Both the position numbers and the translations under genes were made by a program. A stretch of DNA of 64,000 nucleotides from Epiperipatus broadwayi (Eukaryota; Onychophora; Udeonychophora; Euonychophora; Peripatidae), in contig JAQFVV010000151.1 of NCBI GenBank assembly GCA_028023455.1, positions 901,001-965,000 of the forward strand, read 5' to 3'. Each line of letters opens with the position of its first letter. Positions within the stretch are counted from its first letter, which is position 1. Shown one piece after another: positions 32,101 through 44,986 of this stretch. The notes under the pieces were generated by a model, which saw only the letters and a program-made list of their open reading frames with translations, was not told the DNA's origin and made no database searches.

Positions 32101-34330
32101 TTTATAATTAATATGATATTTGAACACTTTTAATTCTGACAAATAATGACATTATGAATACCAATATTTTCTTTCTTTATATTACGGTTAAGTTTATTAA
32201 CTTCTATTTTTAAAAATAAAAGGTAAATATATTGAAAAGTATATATGTGTATTCTTGTTGTTTTAAACAATTAGCAATCAGTTATTGTTTAGAAATAATA
32301 AAAGTATATATTAAAATAAGCAAAAAAGTATATTTTTTATTCCAAAACCTTTTAGTAAAACTTAAGACACAGAAGGATATCATTTTTTTCTATTGTAAAT
32401 AACAGTAAAGATGTTAGATCTTAGCCAACTATCTAATATACTGACCTCTTCAGATTTTTTTTTATAATAATAAATGAATAAAAGCAGGCTTGTAGAAACT
32501 TCATTATTAAAAAATATCCTACATTCTTTTCACACTAATAGTGATCTAAAAGTCAAGATCTATCACACGTATTCTGAAATAAACAAGTCACATTTTTTAA
32601 TGAATAGGAGAATTATTAAATTAACGCATAGTTTGCTAATGTGCAAAGAATTTTATCTTAAAAATACAGGTTTAATGGAGAATGTTTTTTTTTTTTTTGA
32701 ATATTTTTTTTTGGCCTGAAAATTTTTACTTAATATTTTATTTACAAAGTTGATATTTTTATTCTTTTAATAGAATTTGTCAAAAGAATAATAAATATTT
32801 GATAAAAGGGTTTTTTTGTTTTCATTAAGAAAATGCAAGTAAAGTAAAATTATATTATAAAAAGCAAGTAAGATCAAGGATTATATTCCAGAAAGGATTT
32901 TAAGTTTTTAAAAATTAATTTTCCAATTTAAAAGCACAACATAAAATAATTATAAAGTTATTGGCAGTATGTATTTTCTGATTCTTATCAGTAAATTGTT
33001 AATTGTCTAATTTTTGTGTTAAAAGGCAAAGATAATGCTAAACTTAAATATCACATTTTTATTAAAAACAAATATTTAATAATTTTACCAAAAACTATTG
33101 AACAAATGAACATATGAAATATTAATTTTTCTGTTATTACAAAAGCCTATGTTGCATAAATACAGAATGTATATTTTTTCTTTAGTAGATGATTCAATAA
33201 AGTGTTTTGTCTACTTTTCCTTAGATTACTAATAATAATTCCTGACAACTAGAAACTATAGTCAGAAAAAAAATTATAATCTATTAAATGGCTTGAGCTA
33301 TAAAAATTACTTGAACTTTTTTTTAGATTAAAGTTTTTACTTTCCAGTGATGTAAATGGATTCTTCCTATGACAGGCATTTACAGCCCAATTATAGTGCC
33401 AACAAGCATTTCTGTGGAAATCATCTTAAAAAGTTTAAAAAAAATTCCTTCAGCTTTTAGAAATAGAAGTATGGAGTAATCATGTTCACAAGTCAAATAA
33501 CTAAAAAATCATGCCCACTTATATCAATTCCAATTTATTCAAATTGGACATTAGTGGCAAGTTTATATTTAAATGATATTTTGTCAATCGGTCTTGTAAA
33601 CATGATTACCCCATGCTTTATTTGTGAAAGCTGAAAAATTATTTTATTATCTTTTAGTGGATTTATGTGATTACAAATATTTTTTTTTACATTTTTTAAA
33701 ATTCATTTTACTTTCTACTAATTACTTTTCTATAGGATTCAGACATTATGAATATATATATCCAAGAACCAAAAATAACACTTGAATTGAAAAAAAGATT
33801 TAATGAATAAACATTTTTACTAAGCACATTAATAAAAAAAAAAGGATTGATCTGAGAGTAAATCACTGTATAAAAACATTTAAGTAGATATATTTCTTTA
33901 AAGGAAATTATACTTTCTTGATGGATGATCCACAGTTTTGCTTCTTACAACCTCTGATGATATTTTCTGGATCATGATTTTTAAAATAAAATATATAGAA
34001 AAAAGAATGTAACAAAATATGCTCTTGGTTTTTCAAGAACATCAAACCTCATTCGCTCAGAGAGATGCATTTAAATATTGATCACTTCCAAAGAACGTTT
34101 TTATTAATATTCCAATTGCCCAACTAGAAGGTATTCAGTTATTACTCTACTGGGGAAAATTCTACTTAGAATTTTATTGTCATGTTGGAGGAGGTTCATG
34201 AAAATGATAGATTGTTGAATTGATGTTAGGCTAGTATACTTGAAGGTTAAAATGATAGTTGTATAAAAAAATAGATATTCCAATTGAGTTTATACAAAAT
34301 GTGGTGTTCTTTGCAAGTACCTACAATTTA
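29171..34330. other. A/T-rich non-coding stretch
   Basis: No gene, RNA or complete element recognised over about 5 kb. Minor features: a short GT repeat (31070-31085), a CTTGAAAGCGCTCAGCG stretch near 29850 related to one at 53190, and frequent homopolymer runs. Short frames here look random. Confidence 0.5.
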
Positions 34331-35060
34331 TGCTAAATTTCAACAAGTATTAAACACAGAAATAGCCAATCCAAATTTTCAAGTGCATCATTAATGAGGC
34401 ATGGACTTCTCTTAAAGACCACATTGTGTAAACGTTTCTATATTTGGATTCATTAAAAAGAAAAATCCTGACGAATTCATTGCCGATCTAATTAAAAAGA
34501 GGCATGCAGCATTTTCAGTTTGGCAGAATAATAGATTGAATGTGGGATTCCATAGCCAATATAGAGATTTAAAGGCAGAAGTTCAATAATTGACAATCAA
34601 AATTAATTGATGCATAAAAGTGCAGAAGAGATAGACATTTACTGGTTATGGACACTTTAGAACTTTTTTTGATATATTGAAATTAACATATGCATCTAAA
34701 AAATGATAGCATAATTATAATAAATCCATAGTTGATATTTTTTAAAAATTATAGTTTGAGCAGATGTAAGGACTATTTTGATAACCTTTTTTTAAATATT
34801 TATACAAAAGTTGAGATAGTAGCTACTAATGATAAATCTATTCTATCTTCTCATTCAGATATCCTCCTTAGTGAAATTAAAACAACTATTTGCAACCTTA
34901 GAAAAAAAGCAAGTTTTTGGATAATTTTTAAAATATGGTGGTGCTATATTAACTTCAACACTGTTACACAGGATAGAGACTGGTTTTTATTCGCTTTAAA
35001 CACTTTGTGGAGGGTTATAACCATAAACATATGACCAAAGACATGAAAAATATCTATGGT
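34330..35060 (+). pseudogene. decayed LINE, linker region
   Basis: Frames resembling the segment between endonuclease and RT of the same LINE class as 36820-37500: RKNPDEFIADLIKKRHAAF then RLNVGFHSQYRDLKAEV (about 34460-34590), and MKNIYGPQRYGF (about 35044-35080). The remnant is broken by stops and by the inverted hammerhead pair that follows. Confidence 0.6.
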
Positions 35061-35560
35061 CCCCAAAGATATGGATTTCGTGCTGAACCAATACTCATCA
35101 TTTGGCTCAGACCATATATCTTTATCATTGTTCAGTATATATAAAAGTGGATAGAAACTAATCCTTACTTGTGTGAGAGTTTTGTAGTGAAAATTAAAAC
35201 TACAGAAATCTTCATTATTGGATAATCTTTAATCTGATGAATGACTAAAAAAATAGTAATATACTTTCATTAAATGATTTGTGTCAAAGATGTGATGGCA
35301 GTTCATTGGATACTTATCAAATAAACTAGTAATTTACTATATAGATACTGAACAATGATAAAGGTATGTATAAGAAATTGTGGTCTGGGTCAACTGATGA
35401 GTGCCAGTTCACGGAATGCACATCTTGGAGTTTACATATCTTTTTTACATTTTTGGTCATATGTTTATGACTACACTCTTTAGAAGGTGTTAAAAGCATA
35501 TAGAAATCAGTCCCTACCTTGCATGAGAGTGTTGTAGTGAAAATTAAAACTACAGAACTG
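34990..35560. repeat. second inverted pair of hammerhead-family repeats
   Basis: The left arm (about 34995-35145) and right arm (about 35335-35510) are reverse complements (CATAAACATATGACC in the left, GGTCATATGTTTATG in the right; CATTGTTCAGTAT in the left, ATACTGAACAATG in the right). Each arm has a degenerate core: ATGATGA...GAAA on minus near 35110-35085 and CTGATGA (35394-35400) followed by a broken helix II on plus. A direct repeat GTTGTAGTGAAAATTAAAACTACAGAA-type sequence occurs at 35178 and 35531. Confidence 0.65.
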
Positions 35561-36820
35561 TCTGCTGTATGTTTTTTTCTTTTACTAACTTTGAATATCA
35601 TTATTAATATATTTTATACTCAACTTTGAAATATATTCAAAAAATCTTGATATTACAACTTTCGGCAACTTAATATAATATTAGTCTTATCTTGACAAAC
35701 TTCATTCTTAAAAATAAGTGGCATATGCATCACAGAAATATTTCTACCATTTAGCATTCATTTTCATTGGTTCTCAACAAAATATTTGGGCATATGGAGA
35801 TTTTATAATTGATCTTTACTGCAGAAATTATTGGACACTTCAACACACATGTATAGATATTCTCTTCATATATGAATGTAAAATAATTAGTTATTAAATA
35901 TTAAACATCTCAACCTATGTTCTTACTACAAACATTTTAATTTGCCTATCATATATATATATGTTGCTTATTTAAATTTCATTTAAAAATCTTTTACCAT
36001 AAATAACTTGCATTAAGTAATTTGAACACATGTAAGTAATATGTGTATGTGTGGATTGAAGATATTTAAAAGCATATGTATGTATCACATAATAAAACGG
36101 TCTAAAATTAATATTTTTATCTTTCTGCACTTATTTATATTAAACCTGCTATTGCTAAAGATTGGACCATCATTACCTCACTTATGTATAAAGTTCCTTG
36201 CTTTGAAAAACAACAATATGGTATGTAAAGAGATTCAGTTTCTCACATTTTTAATACAGTACTCTAGTTCATCTGCTGAAATCAGTACTTGAGAATCCCG
36301 ATATATACATGTCTCATCATTAGTGAAGCATTTCCAAAAGGCCACCAAATACTGATTACTTTTTATTTAACTAATGGATTATTAAATAAATATTTTTCTA
36401 AATCTGATTAATTTTGTACAGATTATAATTTTTTTTCTAAACCCAATATAATATGTATTAAAGTGTTCAAGATATATAAATATAAAACCATTGGTCTTCA
36501 AGTAGGTTACACTTAAGAACTCAATAAATTGTCACCGCAAGACAATTTTCCTCCAATCGTTCCCCGGATGTTTTTTTATGATGGCTAACACTAGTACATC
36601 ACATCCTCAAAGTGCAGTGGAAGTGTTTGTGAGACTGGTTGTCCAGGATTATTTTTTAAAAGATTTTGAAACCAGCATACATCACAAATTTGTAAGGAAC
36701 ATGCTGTAATTAAGATGGATACTGGTCCAATAGTGGAATTTTTAGTTAAATCAAGAACATCATCGTTGTTTCTGAATTACAATATGCTGACAGAATAAAT
36801 GTTTGGAACACAGTGTATAC
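35561..36820. other. unassigned non-coding
   Basis: No gene or repeat identified. A somewhat G/C-richer stretch lies at 36530-36650 without recognisable coding content. Confidence 0.4.
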
Positions 36821-37500
36821 AGATTTTGGTTTAATAATTAAAAGTTATTTTTCATCCTTGATGTAAGAAAAGATCTTCAGCAATTTTTTGCTTGGATGGT
36901 TATCAGTAAATATAAACCAATTTAAATATCTTGGTAATTTTATAAATAGAATGTTGGATATAAATATTGATATTCAGCACAGATTTTTATAGATTAAAAG
37001 AATATATTTTATTACAGGAAAATAGTTACTCCAACTAAATTAGTCATCAGTAAAGTTTTTATTTTACCTAATTTATCATAAGGAAATGAGACTTGGACAG
37101 CCTATTAATGCAACATAGAGGCATTAGAAAAGTTTCATTAAAGTACACTTTGTAAAATATTAAATATGGTGGCTTCATAAGAGTATTAAATGTGTTAAAC
37201 TTGCTAGATATGCTATAGAATCCATTTTTGTAAATTGTATCTTTTGGACTGCACATGAAATGAATAGAGAATGCATGAGTTTCTAAAAGGTTTTTACGAT
37301 GAGAATGGTTTTCATAGGAGAGATTGACTTTGTTTATATTATAAAGATTATCTCAGATATTCTCAAGAAGTGCAGTATTGTTTTTACTGCAAAGATGTGA
37401 CTGGGAATAAAATACATTGGAGAGCTACTATTGGACATGGTGTTGAAATATTTCTGAAAGGGTTTCTGCAAAGAGATTGACTGCATTACAAATTTAAAGC
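36820..37500 (+). pseudogene. LINE remnant, second copy of the 25.2/28.7-kb element
   Basis: Runs parallel to 25166-25370 plus 28683-29170 without the RTE interruption, so it shows the empty state of that site. Landmarks are AACCAATTTAAATATCTTGG (36916), GAGACTTGGACAGCC (37088), AGGCATTAGAAAAGTTTCAT (37119), GATGAGAATGGTTTTC (37299) and ACATGGTGTTGAAATATTTC (37435). Confidence 0.75.
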
Positions 37501-37809
37501 TAAGACAACTGGTTAAGTAGATAGATTGTTCATTGCAGTATGACTTCGTATGTGCCCATGTAGATTTACAATATTTTTCTTTTGATGTTCTTTTATTTTT
37601 CCATATAATTTATAACATGATCTTTTCACTGCTTGACTAACTTGTGAGCCATCAGAAAGTTTCTAGAAGCAGCAAAAGTACAGTGGAAAGTTGAAATGAT
37701 ATTTGAGAGGCATCAAAAGCAAAAATCAAACATATCATGTGATGAGAAAAAAGGCTATTAATTTTTTCAAATAGGATACATCTGCAACCATTCTATTTGC
37801 TGACATAAT

Positions 37810-38496
37810 TAACAACTAATTATGATAACAAAATACAAGAGCTCACAGCAGACCAAGTCAAAAAAATGGCACCACTTCCAAGTACAGAAGTAAAGTTCCG
37901 GTATTAATATGGAAGCATTGCAGGTATTTTTGTGATTTGGGGAAAAAAGAAATTAACTATTTCAGCAAAATTTCTCACCTTTTTGGACTACCTAAAATTC
38001 ATACCTTAATAGAATACCTAAAATCCATAGTATTCAAGGTCTATTGTTAGTTATAGAAATATAATTTCAAAACCTGTCAAGATTTCTTGAAAATCTTAGT
38101 TTTTTGGTTTATAAGACAGTCTTTAATCAGAGATTGTAAGCACTTTGTAGAATTGATCAGGGAAATGAAAAGAACTGACATATTGGGAAGCTTTTATGTG
38201 GAAAATTTATTTACAAATGGAACATGATGAAGCCATGTCTATTGTAAGGAAAAGATTATATGATAATGATAACCTACAAAGCAGAACAAATCTAACTATT
38301 GCTAGTGTAATGGAACTATTAACTTTCTGCATAACATATTTTCAATATAATTCAAAATTTTTCCAATAGAATGAAGAAATGGCCATTGTCTCACTACTGT
38401 CTCTTGTCTAGCAAATGTTTATATGGGAAAACTTGTAACCACAACCATAAATACTCTATTTCCACCTAATGTGTGGCTTCAATATGTAGATGATAC
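37810..38496 (+). pseudogene. Penelope-like element, 5' part of RT
   Basis: Decayed reverse transcriptase of the Penelope type: YDNKIQELTADQ (about 37832), a palm stretch EAMSIVRKRLYDNDNL then ELLTFCITYFQYN (38229-38362), LANVYMGKL (about 38412) and WLQYVDDT (38472-38496), the catalytic aspartate pair. Stops and frameshifts are present. The frame is cut right after YVDDT by the solo LTR and resumes at 40658. Confidence 0.8.
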
Positions 38497-40653
38497 TGAA
38501 CCGGATTGACATCCAATTCAAGGGTTTCTAAAGTTAAAAGATTTTAATTATTAAAAAGAATACGTGTATTAAAGCACCTACTCGTTTATGATTAAAATAG
38601 ATCGTATTAATTTTATAAAAATTGTTTTTAAAATAGTTTTCTTATACCGCTTGTTTTTAATTTTTTTTTTGAAAATCAATTTGATTATTAAAAACAGGCT
38701 GGCTAGCTAATTACATTCCTGTAGCTTTTATATTAGTCATTTTAAAGTTCATTCTAAAAGCAGAGATTTGTGTTGTTTTTGTTTCAATAATCCCTGGGTA
38801 GAATTCTTGGATTAGATTGAGCTGGAGATTAATATTTGCCCTGCCTTAGGCGTAGAATTCAACAACAAGGAAAGTTTTGTGGGAAATGGAGCGAGGTATA
38901 AATAGCCCCGAAAATTTGGAGAGTTAGTTATTAATTATTCTTAACTAGACAAGCTGTTTCTCAAGTGAAAGTTTGTATTCTTTTACACACTTTGATTGCA
39001 GCCTGTTGTGATCCAGAGTTTTGATAGCAGTTCGGACATTTAATTCCTGCTGAAAACTTACGATTATTAACAGGCTTCGTTACTGTACCAGATGTCAAAA
39101 TCTACTGCTCTGAGTTTTGCCATTATCAGTATGTCTTGCTAATTTAACTCAAAAGACGGACTCGCACCTGCCAACTCTCCTTCAATCCTGCAATGAACAC
39201 TTAAAATAAACAAGACCCCGCTGCCTCTATCTTGCCACTGTCAAAAGGACCTGAAAATGGACAAATAAACGTGCGAACTGTGCAGGACCGTAAGATAAAA
39301 TTTTCTTTTATTCTTCCAGGGTAAATTTTTTTTAATTAAATCTCTGCTCAATCTAATTATAAATTTGTATTCATAAATAATATTTAGCCTCATTTAATAT
39401 TTGCTGTGTTTTCTTGTATTTTGTAGTGTGTCTTGGAATCTTAATTTTAAGATTCCAAGTTTGCTTTCAATTTTTGTTTATTGGAGGGTGACAAGTGAGT
39501 CTTTCTATTTTTATGCCTAACTTTTACTAAATGCTTTAGCAGTCGTGTATATTTTAAATGCTTACCTGTAATTATTTTAGTAGCCCATGATTAATTTTAA
39601 ATACTATGTTTGCGCTTTTGCAAACCAAAATCTTTTGGCTGGCGTCTGTATTTTCCTAGTTTTCCGCAGTTGAGGATTTCGTTTCTTATATCTCTGAAAG
39701 CGGAAACTAGAAATGTTTTTGTTTGTAGTTTTATAAGTCGCCAGCAGGAAGATAATATTTATCCCTTTTGTAAATTACAGGTGAGAGAGACTTTCACTGC
39801 TAAAGTGTCGTACTCATGTGCACTCTCCAATAGATTTATTTTGTATTTACTTATATAGCTTAAAATTTATCAGAGCGTGTACTCAGAACTTGTGTCATAA
39901 ATTTAATTCTTAATTATAATTATTTGTAATTCATTTTCTTTAATTGCTGGGGCAGACATAACTGGGTTTCTAATGATTTCTTGTCTCCTATTGAGACCTT
40001 TAATTATTATTAGTTTTGGTCAACTGTTTGGTTGGGGATTTGCCAGTTTTAATTGTTTGTTTTCCTTTCATTTTCGATCATATTTTTCGGTTTTTTAAGT
40101 AAATCACCTTTATTTTAAACATAATAATAAGTGCAGCTTCTACCGACATGACATTCGTGGGCTCACTTTTTTTTTTTTGGGGGGGGACCTCGAAAAGCTC
40201 ACCGGCGCTGGTTTCATTAATTTATTTCAAGAGCATATTGTTTAAGTATCTGAAAGTGAAAACCAATGTTTGGGTGAATCCTCTACTGAATGAAATTGCT
40301 TCCTCCCTTTATAATTCATTATTGGAAAATCAGTAGGTCTGCCACAGTGTTGTGTTAGTCTTTCTGGTACATGCTGGAGCTAATCCTATTTGTTAACTTA
40401 TAAACTTTTCTTATAAGTTATTCTTCTCTGAATAAAATTTTTGAAATTTGTTTAAACTTAATTTGGCTGATGTTTGTCTTAGTGTTTTTTGTTGCTCAAT
40501 TGTCTAAACAATTTTAAGATTTCTTGTTTCTCCCTGAGTCTAGTCGGCGCAAACCATCATCATCATCCATTCTGATCACAGTAAATAAATTTTCCAGATA
40601 CGTAATGGTCTGGTGGCGCCCTCTGTGTCAGAATAGATTGAGTGTCCGGTATA
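38497..40653 (+). mobile_element. solo LTR, 2157 bp, inside Penelope RT
   Basis: Begins TGAACCGG and ends CCGGTATA with a 4-bp target duplication ATAC (38493-38496 and 40654-40657). Removing it and one ATAC restores the Penelope codons for DDTFVVW, which fixes the boundaries. It contains a TATA box TATAAATAG (38897-38905), a donor-like ACCGTAAGATA (GTAAG at 39290-39294), and TGGCGCCC near the 3' end (40613). A related copy is at 60059-61965. The small frames in it (39610, 40148) are not conserved in the other copy. Confidence 0.85.
38897..38905 (+). promoter_or_regulatory. TATA box of solo LTR
   Basis: TATAAATAG in a locally G/C-rich setting (GCGAGG before, CCCCG after), about 400 bp into the LTR. 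The 60-kb copy has the same surroundings but the box has decayed (AAGGATAG). Confidence 0.7.
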
Positions 40654-41465
40654 ATACATTTGTGGTATGGCTATGTGATTACAGTCATTTTTGATGCACA
40701 TTAAGAACACATCCTTACCAGTTAAATTCAGAATGGAATTACAATGAAGCCAAGAATTGGCACTTAGATGTTCTTGTGACAAGAATCTCATGGCAAAGTA
40801 AAAACTTTATAGAGAACCAACACATATTAGTAAGTACTTGGTATATACATTCAACCACACTAAAAGCACAAAACATGTAATTATTCTATCATTATGAAAC
40901 AGAGCAAAGAAATTTTGTTGAAAACCAGTGATTTGAAAAATGAAAAGATTTACATAGAACAAATTTATTAAGAATGGTTATCCATCAGCTGCCATCAAAA
41001 AAAACCTTTAATAGACAACAAAAAGAGACACCAAAGGAAAAAAATTGTTGGTACTGTAGTGTATCCATACAAATCAGGAATGGAGGACAAATTAAAATCT
41101 GCAGACAATGTAACCGGTTTTACAAAGCCATACCACACTTCAAGGAATTCTAACTTCTACAAAGCCTAAACTGAAAATCTATGAAATATACGAATGTGGA
41201 AGTATATTTGTGATATCTAGCACTGTGTTGAACAATGCTTGAAAGAACACAAAGAAATGGTTAGAAAAAAATAAATTGTCTATAATGCCAGAATATGTAT
41301 CTAGTAATGAACATATGTTTGATTGGGAAAATATTGAATAAAGAGAAAAAGATGCAATTACGAAAATTCAAAGAAGTTGCTCATGTGACAAATGTATAAG
41401 TCGACCATGTGTCATAATACATAATGTCTGGAAACTCCTAATCAACCTTGGACTTAGAAAAGAAG
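40654..41465 (+). pseudogene. Penelope-like element, 3' part with GIY-YIG endonuclease
   Basis: Continues the RT after the LTR: TFVVW (40658), ELAFLDVLV-like (HLDVLVTR near 40760), REPTHISKYL-like (about 40815), VVYPYKSGMEDKLK (about 41055) and a GIY-YIG-like start KIYEIYECGSIF (41174-41209), then CLKEHK-like and DWENIE (about 41320). The order RT then GIY-YIG defines endonuclease-bearing Penelope elements. Several stops; non-functional. Confidence 0.8.
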
Positions 41466-41499
41466 TATTAAAAAAAATTGAAGTCGAGGAGTATTTTAA

Positions 41500-41780
41500 C
41501 TGTTGCCTTTGGCAGAATAGCTCAGTTGGTTAGAGCATTATCTTAAAATTTAACAATCTAAAGGTGTAAGCTTGACTTATGGTAAATTATTGTTCACACC
41601 AGCAATACCTGACGAACAGTGAAGAATGGTACTCCTTGTAATGTGCAATTTACTAATCTGTTGTCTATGTGTTATAATTAATAATTGTATTTGAAAAGTT
41701 TAAGTAAAGTTTAATATTTTCTAGACATTCAACATTTCATGGTAGATGATGGAAATACTCCCAACATGTCACAAATCTTG
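41500..41780 (+). repeat. tRNA-derived SINE, copy 3
   Basis: TGCCTTTGGCAGAATAGCTCAG opens a tRNA-like head with A-box TAGCTCAGTTGGTTAGAGC (41518-41536) and a weak B-box (GGTGTAAGCTTGAC). The body ends TTCAACATTTCATGGTAGATGATGG as in the other copies. It lies directly after the Penelope remnant. Confidence 0.75.
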
Positions 41781-41934
41781 CGAAAAATATCTATATACTT
41801 TTATGTTTATTTACCCATTTATTATAAAGATTTAGGTTTAAAGAAATGAAATTTTCTACAAAATTGGTTTATTTATATAATCCATCTCTGCTTCTGTAAA
41901 TGGGTGTATGTATAATAACAGCAATTTCAAAAAA

Positions 41935-43220
41935 CTTTCAAAACGGAAATAAAACTAATGTTTTAATAAAAAATGAAATTTATTTGAAATGGAATTATTG
42001 TTCCAAATCACAAAATGTTAAGAAAACTGCTGTTTTTACAACTTTTTGAAAAAAACTACTTTCGTTTTAGAATTTTAGTCACTTAAGTAAAATATCTTAC
42101 TTATTTTTACTTTAAGAAGAATTATACCATCTTTAGATAGAATTCACCATTGCAATCCTCATTAATGTTTATTCATTATTGTGATTTACAATCGGTTATT
42201 TGTTAGACATGTTTTTTAAAAAAATCATCCACTATGTTTTTTAAATGATTCTATTTTCTAAGATTGATGTCATAACATAGAGACTTCATTAATTAAAGCT
42301 ACATCATCTAATGATAAAGTGGTAACCCTTATGCTTAAAATGTGCAGTATAGAATTTATTCAATATACTGTACTATATTACATTTTGATCATAGAATTAA
42401 AATGTCATTAAAGTACTTATCTAATTTTTATCCAATATCCTTGGAAGACAGTAATAAGTGCTTTCATTTATAACTAAAGAATTTTCTTGTTAATGATTAC
42501 AAAAACAAAAAATATCAGTTTTTTCCACTACAAAGATGTAATTTTTTATATTATTAAGAGTACAACAATCAATTGTTCTTTATATATACATTATTTTTAT
42601 TAATTTTGACTGCATTTATATAAAATAAATTAACTAACTTGCTTAGGGTAAAAAGAATTAGCAATTGTGCAAAAAAAAATGAAAGTTTTATCAGTTACAT
42701 ATTACAAAAATAAAAAAACCGTTGAAAGTAGATTATGAAATGAACCAAAAATAAATTTTAAACTGCATATTGTTTACATTTTTTTTCTATATGCTTTAAT
42801 TTAATGAATCACAATTCAGGAAACATTATTCTTTGGGTACTTAAAAACCAAAAGTATATTTACACACAGGTTAGTATTTTAAAACTTCTTAGTTTCAGAC
42901 TACTTGTTACATAAGATTTTTATATATTTTGAATTTAAAGTAATAATTGCTTATTATTTATATGAGATTTTTGGCTTATGAAGCATTTTGGAGAATCAAG
43001 CTCACTGTCTCAAGGAAAGATATATAATTTTTAAATTAAATTGTATCTTTGGTGTATATAAGTATGAAAAACAATATTTTGTAGAATTGTTAGGAAATTC
43101 ATACAATGCCAAAAGTGAGATGTCCAAGTCTGATACACTTAGATTTTTACACCTTTATTAGGCATTCTACAAAATGCCAAAAGGAAAGTTAGCAATGTAT
43201 AAAATACTCCCAGTAAGAAC
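41935..43220 (+). repeat. block T' (direct copy of 23640-25165)
   Basis: See block T. It lacks the 24285-24507 hammerhead insertion. No gene recognised. Confidence 0.8.
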
Positions 43221-43324
43221 ATTTGATGTCACAAAAAGTAAATGTAAGCATTAAAATGTGATTATTGAAAGTAATGATTGAATTTGTTAGTAAATCTTGT
43301 ATATATTTTTTATAGTTAATGTAG

Positions 43325-43530
43325 AGTAGAAAAATAATTACCAAAACTTGTTTTACATTCGTGAAGATGTAAGCAGTTGTAAGTCCATTTTTGGCATTTC
43401 TAAAATAATATATTGTGTAAAATTGCCATTCTTTTTCCCCTGCTTGTTTGATCTTTATGTAAAGTTCATCATTTCACTACCATGTATGCTAAGTTGTGAT
43501 TGTTATGTTTTTTCATCAGAGGCCTTATCA
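43325..43530 (+). repeat. short duplicated segment (also at 47235-47410)
   Basis: GAGTAGAAA.ATAATTACCAA, GATGTAAG.., TTTGATCTT.AT.TAAA and GTTATG.T.TGTTTT-type landmarks occur in the same order at 47235-47410. It follows block T' here and block S' there. The 104-residue frame at 43348 is not conserved in the other copy. Confidence 0.6.
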
Positions 43531-43559
43531 GTAAGAAATAATCATGCTCTACTTGAAAT

Positions 43560-43885
43560 TAAAAAACTAGATTTGAACCAACCCTCAGATAAATATATGA
43601 AATTTCTATTATATGTTGTTGCCTTTGATAGAATAGCTCATTTGGTTGGAGCGTTGCCTTAAAATTCCATATTTAAGAATCCAAAGGTGTAAACTCGACT
43701 CCTATGCGAATATTGTCACTGTGCAGGCCGGAACATCTGAAGAAGAGTGGAGAATAATACCACTAGAAATGTATAATTACTATCCTGTGGTCTATTTCTG
43801 TTATTACTAACAAGTTGTCTCTATTTGAGAAATTTAAAATTTTCTATGCATTCAACATTTACGATAGATGATTGAAATAATCCCA
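43560..43885 (+). repeat. tRNA-derived SINE, copy 4
   Basis: Best-preserved head: GATTTGAACCAACCCTC (43571), then A-box TAGCTCATTTGGTTGGAGC (43634-43652) and B-box-like GGTGTAAACTCGACTCC (43686). The body ends ACGATAGATGATTGAAATAATCCCA. Confidence 0.75.
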
Positions 43886-44020
43886 TCCATTTTAATATCT
43901 CCTTTTACTTTTTTATCTTCTGATTTTAATCCTCAAAATATTTCTTGCAAAGTTGCTGTAAAAGGTTTTGAACATAGTGAGTCACCTTGTACATTATCAA
44001 TGTTAATTTTCTAGGCTCTA
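43885..44020 (-). pseudogene. decayed RTE fragment in block Q'
   Basis: Plus text matches 26185-26320 of the intact RTE (CATTTTAAT..., AAAATATTTCTTGCA, GAGTCACCTTGT). It is the inverted counterpart of 8650-8750 and shows that site without the palindromic insertion. Confidence 0.7.
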
Positions 44021-44760
44021 TATAAAGTTAATTTAGTTGCTGTAATTATATTACAACAATAAAATGTCTTTCAATGTGGAAAAACCCATAGCAAAACATT
44101 TCAATCTATTGTCTCAATATGTATATTCAAAAAATATTTAAATTTCCAAGCTAAAAGTTGATAAGTGTTTTTTATATTACTGGTTGCAAGAAGAAATTTA
44201 GAGTTAATTATTGAAACAATTTCTTTTTGTTAAATTTAAAACATTAAGTACATTTTGTAGATTACATTTTTAATTTGGATAATAAAATCATCAGTGAAGC
44301 ATATATCCAGAAGTCAAGAAGATGAAATTCTTAGTTTTTTATTGTATCATCAAGCCTGTATTACATCTTGAGCTACCAGTTCCCAATGTCACTAATATAA
44401 AAATTGAAAACAGATTTGGAAATAATATACAACTTTGTTAACATCAGTTTTTTTTTCAAATGCCTCAGCTTTTCAATACAGTAATGAAATTCCTTCTTAA
44501 TGCATTATATAAAAGCTTATGGTAAACTTTGGTAGACAAGCGATTAATTTGATAGTGCCACAACTATTTAAATAGTTAAAGCAATATATATAAATCATTT
44601 CTTTATTCTTGATATTTCATTTGCCTGGCAAAAAAAATCAAGTCTAATGTTTTTTATTAATCTAAAATCACATTGAGTCTGTGGTTGCAACTGGTAAGAA
44701 AAATCACTGAAAATCATTTTGCTGTAGTGGATATTAGTTATAATCCACAATAATTACTGT
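44021..44760 (-). repeat. block Q' (inverted copy of 6620-7680)
   Basis: Reverse complement of block Q without the 7042-7346 insertion; the empty target lies near 44390-44405. No gene recognised. Confidence 0.8.
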
Positions 44761-44963
44761 ATTCCTGTCTATTTTTTCTTAAAAAATTGAAGTATGATTC
44801 TTAATATAAACTGTAGTCCATATATTTTTTTTTAAAAAAGCCCAATATTTTTTAATCTAATATATGATTGGCATCAGAATTTGCAGTCTTTCTGTTTTTA
44901 ACACTGTCTTGTGTTTATTTCACTAAGTTTGCCAATTTTGTCCAAATTTAAGTGAATTGATAG

Positions 44964-44986
44964 AATATATATATATATATCATTAA
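44964..44986. repeat. AT dinucleotide repeat
   Basis: About 10 tandem AT units at the junction of blocks Q' and S'. Confidence 0.8.

Noticed and set aside
41509-41600. Possible functional tRNA gene (TAGCTCAGTTGGTTAGAGC)
   Set aside because: The B-box is degenerate, the acceptor stem does not close, and the sequence continues into the SINE body shared with three other copies.
43348-43662. 104-codon plus frame
   Set aside because: It runs from a duplicated non-coding segment into a SINE and is not kept in the paralogue at 47.24-47.41 kb.
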